A DNA stretch of 64,000 bases from Sorghum bicolor (Eukaryota > Streptophyta > Magnoliopsida > Poales > Poaceae), in contig NC_012876.2 of the NCBI RefSeq assembly GCF_000003195.3, forward strand, positions 41,976,135 through 42,040,134, in the 5' to 3' direction. This document shows positions 9,970-20,325 of this stretch, piece by piece (the first letter of the stretch is position 1; each line of letters begins with the position of its first letter). The position numbers were made by a program, and so were the translations under genes. Below the pieces are notes generated by a model that saw nothing but the letters and a program-made list of their open reading frames with translations, had not been told where the DNA came from and did not search any database.

Positions 9970-11918
9970 TGAAAGCCCTAGTTTGGTTTTGGATAATTGA
10001 TGAAACCCTAGTACTAACCTCTATACTAGGTGTGTGTAGACTTAATGAGGTTGGTACATGCCAAGTGATGGAGCAAGTGATGATCATGGAGATGATGGTG
10101 ATGACCACAAGGTGATCAAGTGCTCAACTTAGAAAAGAAGAAAGAGAAAGACAAAACCCTATGGAGATCAAGGCAAAGGTATTGCTTAGGGTTTTGGTTT
10201 TGGTGATCAAGACACCATAGAGGGTGTGATCACATTTAGGATAGATAGCCGTACTATAAAGAGGGGAATTCTTTGGCTAAGCGGTTATCAAGTGCCACTA
10301 GGTGTCATTGTTCATGTGCATGCATTTAGAACCTAGTGAGCTAACTTAACTCCTTCAAAGAAAATGATTGTGAAAATGCTAACACATGTGCACATGTTGG
10401 TTTACACTTGTGGTGTTGGCACACTTTGAGAAGGAGGTGGAGTTTGAAGAGTAGAGAGAGGATGGGATTCAGCGGTTTTGAGAAAATGAAGTGCATATTT
10501 TCTTTTGCGCCGGTGGGGAAATTTGGAGAAGTCGTGGGAGTGTTCCTCGCAGAGAAACACTCACCGGACGCAGGCCTTTGAGGCACCGGACGCTGTGGCT
10601 GAGCGTCCGGTGTGCTGTGGTGCTAGGGTTAAGCACCGGACGGTGAACACCGGACGCAGGGGAGCTCCTGTTCATGCGTCTGGTGCTATCTGACTTCGGT
10701 CGGAGTGTTTGACTGGAAGCACCGGACGCTCAGGGAGCGTCCGGTATGCGGGCGTTTTGCGACCCTCTCTGCGCATGGGTCCGGTGAGCACCGGACGCTT
10801 CCGGTGCTTAGAGTCCGGTGACCCGTAGGTTTGCGGAACTCTCTGCGCATGAGTCCGGTGAGCGTCCAGTGCACTGCAGGTGACCGTTAGATTCTGACAT
10901 GAGAGTTTCAAAAGGTGACATGTGGCTGACATTGGAGCACTGGACGCTGAGTCTGAGCGTCTAGTGCCCCTTTAAGAGCGTCCGGTGACCTCGAGTTTTG
11001 CCCAGTGAAAGAGCCAACGGCTCTAATTGTTTGAGGGGCTATATATACGTGTTTGGCCGGCTTGGGGCTCACTCTCTTGGCATTCTAACATACTTGACAT
11101 CTTTGTGAGCCTAAGCAAACACCTCCCACTCATCTCCTTCATAGATTATACATCTTTGTGAGTTTGGGATTGATTCCTTGTGCATTTGCTTGAGTGATTG
11201 CATCTAGTGGCACTTGGGGATCGTTCTAGCTGCGGTTTTCTTGTTACTCTTGGTGGTTGCCGCCACCTAGACGGCTTGGAGCAGCAGAGGAGGATTGGCA
11301 CGAGTTGGTGATTGTTCGTGGCCATCTCCCGGTGATTGTGAGAGGTTTGTGCCTACCTCGGCGGAGAGCCAAAGGCAACATTAGTGTATTGCTCGTGTCA
11401 TCGAGCTACCTCACTTGTGGGTGGGTTCTTGTGGTGTCCTAGTGAGGACGAGGTTCGTGCTACACCTCTTAGCCACCGAACCACCAAGTGTTGGTCGACA
11501 CAATGGGGACGTAGCGTGCCGGCAAGCACGTGAACTTCGTGAGAAAAATCTTGTGTCTCCATTGTGTTTGTTGATTAGATTTCTCCCGGTGTTTGGACTT
11601 CATAATATTGTGATTGGTTCATCCCCTCTACGTGGTGGTATAAAGATCAAACTCTCTGTCTCTTACTTTCTTGCAAACTAGAGTAGCTTACTTCTTGTAT
11701 AGAAACTTTAGGTAGCTCTCTAGTGTAAGTAGAGACTTAGTTCTTGTGTGCATAGTGATCATAGCAACTAGAATTTTTGGGTAGGTGGCTTGCAAACACC
11801 CCATTAGAGCTAGAGCAAAAAGCTTCGCTTTGTTATTTACTAACCTCTTGCTCTAGTGTTTTTGTAGATTTTTTTAAATAGGCTATTCACCCCCCTCTAG
11901 CCATATTAGGACCTTTCA
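9970..11918 (+). mobile_element. solo LTR of a copia (SIRE/Maximus-like) retrotransposon (S)
   Basis: The LTR starts TGAAAGCCC and ends GGACCTTTCA, flanked by a perfect 5-bp target duplication acatc (9965-9969 and 11919-11923). No internal region remains, so it is a solo LTR, the usual product of recombination between two LTRs. The 3' end (ctattcacccccctctagcc) is typical of grass SIRE-like LTRs. TATA-like TATATATAC lies at ~11040-11048. Small frames inside it, including 11257-11681, are not supported as genes. Confidence 0.8.
10560..10990. repeat. inverted CCGGAC/GTCCGG motif cluster in solo LTR S
   Basis: I count about 12 CCGGAC or GTCCGG hexamers in ~430 bases, many paired as caccggacgct ... 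agcgtccggt so that local hairpins can form. Later members near 10937-10965 have decayed (cactggacgc, gcgtctagtg). The cluster lies just upstream of the TATA box, in the U3 promoter region, and may be a protein-binding array; that role is inference. Confidence 0.6.
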
Positions 11919-12055
11919 ACATCGCGCTGTGGGTCGAGCTAGGGCATCGTCGAACTTATGTTTGCGCTAGATTGTCGAGCCTGACCCTTGGGTTACCTTT
12001 AGATCTTTTCATCAGGAATGTCTGCTAGGGTACCCCCTATTGACATCCTCAACAA

Positions 12056-12738
12056 GAACATATGAATCTATTAAGAATAAAGTCTCCTTAATATATAATG
12101 AATACAATAAAGTAAGAACTAGATCTATTACCGAACTTTTGCGCTCTAGACCGATGCCAGGGGCCCTAGATCCCGATGAAGAACTAGATCTCCTCTACTT
12201 CTAATCTAACTAACTTGAACTATGAACTAGAAGGCTCTTGATGAACTTGGAGGCTCTTGATGCTTGATGGCTTGAGGCCTTGATGAATGAAGTTATTTTC
12301 CATAGGGTCTACCCATGTATTTATAGTCTGGTGGGATGCGCGTGTGCTGTAGGATCAAAGCGACTTAACCAAGGGCCGAGATGACTTCTTGTAGGTAGTG
12401 AAGGAAGCTTCCAGAAGGGGGGCTAAAACTCTAGCAACAGGTGGGCGGCCAGCGCTAGGGTGGGGCCGGCCGGCCCCACCTGCGGCCTCTGGCCCCCCAG
12501 CTCTTCGGGTGTCTTCTGGATCCTTCCTACATCCCATTCATGATCTTTTCATGGTGCATAAGTTTTGTGTTTATTTTGCACTTGAATCCCTCTTTACAGC
12601 TTTTCTGGAAATTGATCCTGAAAAATATAAAATATGTAGAACTTGTGGAAATTGTCCGTTTAAACCCTAGACTAGTATGTTTTCGTGTTCTCCTTTGGGT
12701 CTAAAGTTCTAATAAAAGTTGATGTTATCGACCGTCAA
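12056..12738 (-). repeat. Athila-like LTR fragment
   Basis: Read on the minus strand it starts TGTTGACGGTCGATAAC at 12738, close to the LTR start of E and C (TGTTGACGGTCC), and has TATAAAT at 12319-12325. The left boundary is unclear and no internal region is attached, so it is a solo or truncated LTR. Frames at 12355-12670 come from its GC-rich middle and are not genes. Confidence 0.5.
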
Positions 12739-15488
12739 CACCATGCCCTTGCTTCGGCAAACCATGACCCATAGCGGCAGTGCCGCCCTACTCCGGCAAG
12801 CCACCGCCGCGCGCCGCCGCAGCTTGCACCGCTCCGGTGACCTCATCCCACCGGAGCCGTTACGACCATCTGATCCCAAGCCAACGGCCCTGTTAGCGGA
12901 TGATGTGGTGACCACATCAGCTCTGCATCAGCAAAGACTGATTCAAACACGGTCAGCATTGTCAGCACTTCTCGTTTTGCAGAAAAGTCCCTATCATTTT
13001 TGTAAATCAACCCGCAGTCCAACCCTATTCACAAATAATTAGGTTTAGGTTCAGATTTTTGCAGTGTAGACCCCAAAGCCGCCGATATTTATTTATTACG
13101 TCCAAAATGCTTTTAAAAATCAGTTTTAATTATTTAAAATACAAAAAATAGTTCTTCTTAATCACAGTTTTGCCACTGGCCTAGTTTTGGCTATAGAATC
13201 CGCGTTTTAACTCCGATTAAGCCTGTTCTTATCGCGTTAGGTTTGTATCGACGCAAACTACACGTTAGTAACAATACTCACCATGTTTAATGCCTCAGAT
13301 TTTCACCATAAATATAAAATGATTAATGTCTAACTAAATGCCTTTTAAATCTATAAACATTATTAGGTTTATAACTTTAATTTTTCTTAATCAAATATTA
13401 ATATGATTAATATCAACGTGATTGACTTTTCAAGTGTGACTTACTTAGTCTAACCTCTTTTCATAAATGCTTTGTTTAAGTTATGTCACCAATTCTATGT
13501 GCCTAAATTGTAAATGATAAAGTGACTTAAAATGATATATAATTATTTATAATTAAAATAAGACTAAAGTATAACCTCAACTCTTATAATTCTTTATAAT
13601 TTGGTCAACTCAACTTTGAGATATTTCTCTAAAAAGTCTATCACTTCTTTTCATAAAATACGACCAGAGTATAGTTGTCCTCTCTATTATGTTACAAATA
13701 TCAAAAGTCGTGTCCGTTTAACGAAACATTCGTCCTTAATCGTTCTTGTGTTGTCACGATCGTAACAACAAGCCGTGACATTTAGTGCACTGTCTTGTAA
13801 ACCTTTCATTTTGATTGATGTCTGTTCTTAGTCATGTTTATTTGTCTATTTGTGTTGCTTGGTTGCTACGAGTAGAAGAAGCGTGATTCATCAATAATGA
13901 AGACTGGGAGTTGAGGACTGGCAGTTGCAGTAGAAGCTAAAGATTAGAAGATAGAAGCCAAAGAATTCTGAGTAGCTATACTCTAGGGACAAAGGCAAGT
14001 GCAGGCACCCTTTGATCATATGGTACCTATAAACTTTAATTACATTTACTTTTGATTGCATGAGTCTTAATACTGCAAACCCTAAGGACTCGACTAGCCC
14101 TTTACTACTATTCCTTGAATACCTGGGTTTATACATGGATAGTATTGTGAATAATAGATATGCTTAGCTGCTCTGCTCATCTATTCCATATAATAAATGA
14201 ATGTAAATAATCTTGCTTAATAAATTCTTCAATGATGACTGATGTTTAAATGATGAATGATGGTCTCTTCGATGATGGGGATGTTCCGGTGCTTGTGAGC
14301 ATCGTGGTTTGTTGAGGAAAGGGGGGAACGAGTACTGAGCTTGGCCTAGTTTTCGGGGGTACTCGTTGCCGCCCTCCATAAGGACTTAATCATGGAGCGA
14401 CACCCTAGGACTTACAGTACAACTTCAAGCTATATGGCTCTGACTTGACGTAGTATCAGGACCTCTACTAGTAGCGTGTAACTTTCCGGGTAGGCGTAAG
14501 GATGAAGCTTGGGTATTCATATTAAGAGGTCAGTCAGTTTGGGGTCCCATTGCTATGGGCACGGCTGTCGTGCGCCCTGGCCAAAACTTATGAGTTGCAC
14601 TCTATTAGCTAGAACCTGTGAAAAGTCTCGTAGTGAAACCCTGCCTACTCACATTGGTTGTGTTTTAGGGATTCGTGACCCTTAGCAAATGGGAATCACA
14701 ACTTGAAGTGAAAGTGTACAACCTCTGTAGAGTTTGATCAAACTGATATATCAACCATGCTCACAGCTATGAGCGGCCCAGGCTCTCACATGATGAGCAA
14801 ATTTGAATCACATGGAACTTGGAGGCCAAAATTGGTTGAGGTTGCTACCTCGTGCTTTGGCGGAATGGCTATTCCGTGTTGGCAGGATAGCTATACTGTA
14901 TTCTTAATTGGGATTGCTATTCCATGACCTTAATGGGGTTGCTACCCCGAGTTACTATTTGAGGTTGCTACCTCGGTAATAATAATAATGAAGATGATTA
15001 GTAATATCGTTAATTTACTTCCATCTAATTAAGGGTTGGGATGCTTCACTCATAATTAGTAATAGGTTGTTTTAATAGTAGAGTTGTAATAAAAGTTTAC
15101 CAACTAAAAAGCTCAATTGCAGTTAAACAGTGTCAATTTTTCCTTTGATTAAGCCTTGCATGTCATATACTTTTTGCCTGTACTTGTTGAGTTCGACATA
15201 AACTCACCCTTGCCATTTCTCCCACACCCCAGTGTGTAGTAAAGTTATATTCAGAAGAAGGATAAAAGTTTCATGAAGTTTCCTAGAGGCATATCAGAAG
15301 TACTTGGCGTACAGAGCCCCCAGTCAGTCGTCCCTGAGAAGAATGGAGCCTAAGAAGTTTATCAACTATTTCCGCATGCTCTGATTGTTGTAAGTGTTAT
15401 TGTAAATATGTTTTGCACTTTATATAACACTATTTCTTATATTTCTATTTTTTTGTTGTATGTCTTCTTTTAAAACCAGGGTGTTACA
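12739..15488 (+). repeat. Tekay-like LTR, 5'-truncated, no internal region
   Basis: The 3' end reads ccagggtgttaca, the TGTTACA terminus of Tekay/Del-type LTRs. No PBS follows at 15489, so it is a solo LTR or fragment. The 5' end appears lost at the Athila-like LTR at 12738. The body is AT-rich and non-coding; 12739-12925 is GC-rich with short spurious frames. Orientation is inferred from its general resemblance to such LTRs. Confidence 0.45.
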
Positions 15489-16041
15489 AATAGGCTGAAG
15501 TAGCACAGCAGCTAGTCGGTGGGGCTGAGTTCTTCATCGTCGGAAATGCCAAGCTATTTCATGAGGACTTGGCGGGCTTTAGCTTGTGCGTCGCCCCTAG
15601 GCTAGGTCCTGGTAGTGATGCGCACGCTCCTGCACACTGGAGCCGCAACCTTCCTATGTCACTGTGGCGGCCTGGGACGGTGCTTTGGAACCTATAGTCC
15701 AGGTTGTGTCTAGCAACGGTTGTCTAGTGTTGGCGTGCTCACAACGCGAACTGGAGGTATTTGCGCACTGAGTTCTGCATCTGGAGTAGACGAGTCCCGG
15801 ATGGAAGCGCCTGATCTGTCATCCCCCTTGCACATGTGCTTCAGGGTGGGGAACAGGGCCATCATGTGCTCGCCTATGGTAGACCTGGCCTAGCCAGAAG
15901 CGATGGTGCGGGGGCAGATTGGAGCACTGCAGTGTCTCCCCCTGATGGGTTGTGGGGTCTGGGATATCCTGAGCGAAAATCTTTGGTGGAAATGTTTCTT
16001 GCTGCCAAACACATTCTTGATAGTTCGCTAGGACTCCCAAC
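15489..16041 (-). other. unresolved remnant, possibly the 3' end of a LINE ORF1
   Basis: About 550 bases between a Tekay-like LTR end and the LINE 3' end. The minus strand keeps short broken frames; one near 15500-15560 reads ISDDEELSPTD, followed by a stop and then LLCYFSLF. This vaguely recalls the C terminus of plant L1 ORF1 proteins, but the match is from memory and weak. No complete gene is present. Confidence 0.25.
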
Positions 16042-16162
16042 GTCTTTATTTACATTTATTTTTGAAACAGAACCGGCAGAAGAGCTGCCTGTTGTATTAA
16101 AAAGAAGGGAGCCTAGAAAGGCATAAAAGATGTAAAAAAATATATAAGTTGTACAAGTAGAG

Positions 16163-19100
16163 TCAAAGCTCGAGGAATATCAACTCATCAAATGCGGGAT
16201 AATAGATTAGAGATGTGTCTCCCGCCATTGCCCATAAATTCGCCTCATCTTTGATTTTCTCGAGAAGCTGCAAAGATGTGGATTTTTTGTGCTAAAAAAT
16301 TCTTGCATTTCTTTTTTTCCACACCTCCCAACAGACAAGAATTATGGTGGAGCATAATCCTTGTCTCCCCATAGAAGGTGTGCGATCTAAGTTGTTCCAC
16401 CAAGTTTGCACTGAGTCTCCTAGCTCCGAGGCGGTTGGTTGTAGTTGCTCGTTACCCAGCCATGTTGCAATGTCGTCCAAGATACGCTTAGTATAGCGGC
16501 ACTCTTGGAATAGATGGACACCCGTCTCTTGGTTGTGCCTACATAAGGGGCAGACGCCATTATTCGTCCATCGCCGCGCTTGTAGCCTATCAGCAGTCCA
16601 AATTCTATTTTGGATTGCGAGCCATGCAAAAAATTTGTATTTTGGTGGTGCCCAAACTTTCTAGATCAGTTGCTTGAAGTTTGTCCGCGTTGCTCCAATA
16701 AACTGCGCTTGATAAGCCGATCCTGTTGTGAATTTTCCATCTGGCTTAAATTTCTAGGTAATGTTATCCTCCATGTTTGATTGTAGCCGAATGTGATTGA
16801 GTGTGCTCCAGAACTTGACATACTCCAGGAAGTGCTAGGAGGTGAAGCCCACATGTCGCTAGTCAATGTCTTTGATCCACATTATGTTGTGCAAGCCCTC
16901 GCTAATTGTCTTGTTTGGCGCTATATCTCGGGGCCTTTGACCTTGGAGCCAGGCACTACTCCAGAAGGATGCTCTCAAGCCGTCGCCCACTATGATTGAT
17001 GTTGTTGCAGTGAATAGGAGCCTGTCAGTTGTGTCACACGGTATGTCAGGGTTGTTCATCACCCTTCCTTCTCCCTCCCATTCTTTCCACAACCATCTGA
17101 GATGCAGTGCTCTTGTAAATTTTCCAAGATGAAGTATCCCTAGGCCTCCAGATTCAGTTGGTGTTGTGGAACGCAGCCAATTCACTTTACATTTCCCCAC
17201 AGTTAGCTTCTCGGATCCTGCTCAGAGGAAGCTCTTCCTAAGGTTATCAATTTCCTTTAGTGTGGCTTTGGGAGCTCTTAGCGATGTGAGGCAGTACACA
17301 GCTTGCGAGGTGAGAACCACTTTGAACAAGGTGGATCTTCTCGCATGATTAATATTCTTGCCATTCCATACAGTGAGCTTGCTGACCGCTTTATCAACAA
17401 GAGGCTGGAAATCAACTCTTCGCAGTCTGGTGTTTGTTAGAGGCAACCCTAGGTATTTTGTTGGGAAGTGCGCTCGTCTTGCAGGGAAAAATGTGTAAAA
17501 CCTCATCAAGGTCGACACCTTGATACCTTATGGGAATGACAGACGACTTTAGGACATTTGTTTGGAGCCCTGACACTTCACCAAATTTGGCAAGAATATC
17601 AGCAAGGGTAGTGACGTCCTTCTTATATGGCCTAACGAAGATAGCTGTGTCGTCCGCATATATGGATGACGCATGACAGTTTGTTTTCCCCTGAATTTTG
17701 CTAAGTGTCCTTCTTCTATTGCAAGGTCAAGGATTTTTTGCAGTGGGTCGATGGCGTTGACAAATAGCAGGGACAAAAGCGGGTCGCCTTGGCGTAATCC
17801 CCTTCTGTGATTGATAGGCGCAGTGGGGACGCCATTTAACAATATGTGAGAAGATGATGTTGATAGTAGAGAAGCTATCCACTCTCTCCATTTTGGAGGG
17901 AAGCCGAGCCTGCTCATCATGGTGAGTAGGTACTCCCAACGAACTGAGTCAAAGGCCTTTGTTATGTCTAGCTTCAAAAATAGTGATGGGGTCTTTGATC
18001 TGTGGAAACGGCGTATAGCACACTGGACCGACATGAAGTTGTCATGGATGCTTCTTTTTTTAATGAATGCGCTCTGGCTCTTGGAAATCAGGCTGTTCAT
18101 GTGAGGCACCATGCGCATTGCCAAGACCTTTTAAATAATCTTCACGGAGGAGTGTAGAAGGCTTATGGGCCTATAGTCCAAGACCGACTCTGCCCCGTCC
18201 TTTTTAGCAATTAGCACCACATTTGCTATGTTGAGTATAGATAGACTAGAGGTGCGTAATCGGTGGAAAGTGTTGGACGCGTTCATTACATCCTCTTTAA
18301 CAATCTCCCAACATTCTTTGAAGAAAAGGCTGGTGAAGCCATCTGGACCAGGTGCTTTATCAGACGGCATATGATCTATGGCATTCTTGACCTCAGATTC
18401 CATAAAGTCACCAACAAGAAAATCTAGATTATGTTGCAAAATTTGCAATCTCTCCCAATTTAAATCAGTATGTCTTTGTGGTGTTCGCCTCATAATATTT
18501 TGGAAATGATCTTGGATCACAGTCACTTTTTCATCATGTGAAACCGCCCAGCCTTGCCCATTCCGCAACCTTTGAATGTGGTTCTTTCTTCTTCTCGCGT
18601 TTACTTTCCGATGTAAAAATTTTGTGTTGGAACCCCCCAACTTAATATTGGAGACACGTGAAGCTTGCCTAGTTCTTGCCCTCTCGATGACTTCTAGACC
18701 GAGAATTCGCTTTTTTAGCTTCAATCTTATAATGGATTGTGCTGACGACAAGCTTCTGTTTCCTGAGCGATATCTAAACGCAGTATCACTTCTAGAGCCA
18801 TGTGCAGCTTCATTTTAGCATCTGAAGCAATTTTGTTGCTCCAAGTTCACAAATGCTGTGCTGTAGCGAGTAGCTTGTTGTAGAGGATGTGAAAAGGTTC
18901 ATAGTGATTTGATCTTTGTGACCATGCCCTCAGCACCACATCCTTGAAGCCTGGAATTTTGGCCCAGAAATTTTCGAATCGGAATGTTCTTGGCCATTGC
19001 GGTCGACTTTGATTGGAGAGTAGAAGTGGAGCATGGTCTGATAAAGAGGTAGAGAGAGCGTGGAGAATATAAGAGCTAAAAGTAGAGTCCCAATCAGCGT

Positions 19101-19731
19101 TGCAAAAAACTGTATCTTGCCTCATCAAAGTTGGCTGACGCCTCTCATTGCTCCATGTGAATTTACGATTTTGGAGGTGAATCTCCTAGAGTTCACATTC
19201 GCTCAAAACTTCTCAGAACTATCGCATTAGCCTGTGGTTTAGTCTTCTATTGTTCTTATCAACAGCTTTGTAAATTAGATTAGAATCACCAAGAAGTAAC
19301 CACTTTGCATTATTTTCTGGTTTGATTGCCTTTAGCTCATCCAAAAATCTTTGCATTGCACGGTTCTTGGTTGGCCCGTGGACAATAGAGAGTCGAAAAA
19401 ATGTTGAGCACTCTTTAACTTCAATGTCAGTTGAGAGGTGGAATTCGCCCATAATGCAGTTTGTTAAGAGAATGGGATCCTCATTCCATAGAATGACAAT
19501 TCCTCCGCGCGTTCCGAATACACCAGTTGATATCTTGAACACGAAGTTACGCAGACGAAAGCCACCCAGATAGGCTGCAGTGTGCTGATCTAGCATGGAT
19601 AGCTTCGATTCTTGTAGGCAAGCGATGTGACACTTCGTGGCTGCTAATGTTTGATTCACGATATCTTTCCTATCACGATGATTCAATCCCCGAATATTCC
19701 AGCACAAAATGTCTGCATTTGGGCCTATCAT
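16163..19731 (-). pseudogene. LINE ORF2: AP-endonuclease / reverse transcriptase / zf-RVT
   Basis: The start is ATG at 19731 (MIGPNADILCWNIRGLN). Endonuclease motifs in order are WNIRGLN, QESK, LLLGDSN (usually GDFN in plant L1s) and LSDHAPLLL with its catalytic His. The RT follows: DKAPGPDGF, VLIAKKDGAESVLDYRPISL, LKLDITKAFDSV, RGLRQGDPL and a YADD box near 17655. The zf-RVT segment lies near 16450-16640 (WAPPKYKFFAWLA, CPLCRHNQETGVHLF). It is dead: the frame shifts between the endonuclease and RT and on both sides of YADD, and there are several stops. Stops near 19219 and 16860 fit C-to-T changes in CAG or CGA; others near 16660 and 16760 fit TGG to TAG. Its role in a live copy is target-primed reverse transcription. 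Confidence 0.85.
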
Positions 19732-20011
19732 AAGTCGACACAAAAAACTCTAACTCTCAAGGCATCACACAGAGAAATATAGATGGCAGCATCAGTCATA
19801 ACATGGAGCTTCCTAGAAGACTCATTGCACGGGTACATGGAGATTGTCCTCAAATGGCAGAGATGAAGTTGCCTTAAGTAGTACAACACAAGAGCTGAAA
19901 ATAAAAAACTGCGACGATGGAAAATAGAATTCTGGATACATAGCAATGACAGAGTTGGACACATTAGCCATCCAGTGGCCCAAATCAGGCTGCCGCAGGC
20001 AGTAGCGCCTC

Positions 20012-20083
20012 CTAAATGTCGGCGATTCCTTCGCCTGCCATGTCGATCAGCGCATCGTCAATCTCCATTGCTTGGGTGTCGTC
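20012..20083 (-). pseudogene. C-terminal tail of LINE ORF1
   Basis: The minus-strand frame ending at the TAG at 20014-20012 reads AMEIDDALIDMAGEGIADI, an acidic tail. It is placed as ORF1 because it ends ~280 bases upstream of the ORF2 start on the same strand. Everything upstream is replaced by the CACTA element at 20084. No domain can be seen in so short a piece. Confidence 0.4.
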
Positions 20084-20099
20084 CACTGCTGCACGTTCG

Positions 20100-20325
20100 G
20101 GCATTAGCACCGGTCGGGAAGGGCCTGTTGCCTCGGTTCCCGAGCCGGTGCTGCCCTTCCGGGACTAAAGGCCCACCCTTTAGTCCCTGTTCAGGGAACC
20201 GGGGCTAAATCCCCCCCCTTTAACACCGGTTGGTAATACCAACCGGTGTTAAAGGATCCTACCAGGGCTGCCACGTTGCAGGACCCTTTAACACCGGTTG
20301 GTATTACCAACCGGTGTTAAAAGGT
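20100..20325. repeat. CACTA subterminal palindromic repeats
   Basis: Two near-identical palindromes, aacaccggttggtaatacc with its inverse (~20222-20254) and the same with tatt in the centre (~20289-20322), plus flanking ccggtcggg/ccgggac units. In CACTA transposons such subterminal repeats bind the TNP1-like protein and mark the active end. Confidence 0.7.

Larger units (their letters stand above)
9908..12055 (-). repeat. Tat-type LTR end, split by solo LTR S
   Basis: The pieces 9908-9969 and 11924-12055 join across solo LTR S. The joined text (ttcgaggctagg, then gctagggtaccccctattgacatcctcaaca) resembles the outer end of element B's LTRs (ttcgaggctacgg ... gagggtacccc ... ccctcgaca). In element orientation it starts TGTTGAGGATGTC at 12055, so it is on the minus strand. 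Its other end was cut by D at 9907. Confidence 0.45.
16042..20083 (-). mobile_element. L1-type LINE, degraded, 5' part displaced by the CACTA element
   Basis: Read on the minus strand: a short ORF1 tail at 20083-20012, an ORF2 with endonuclease, reverse transcriptase and zf-RVT domains, then a 3' end near 16042 (caggcagctcttctgcc followed by an A-rich tail), as in grass L1 elements. The 5' part is missing because the CACTA terminus starts at 20084 inside ORF1. If the nesting is as inferred, the missing half lies beyond 64000. Confidence 0.8.

Noticed and set aside
10469..10932. Several overlapping frames in solo LTR S as proteins
   Set aside because: They come from the CCGGAC repeat array; no domain, and they lie in the U3 region.
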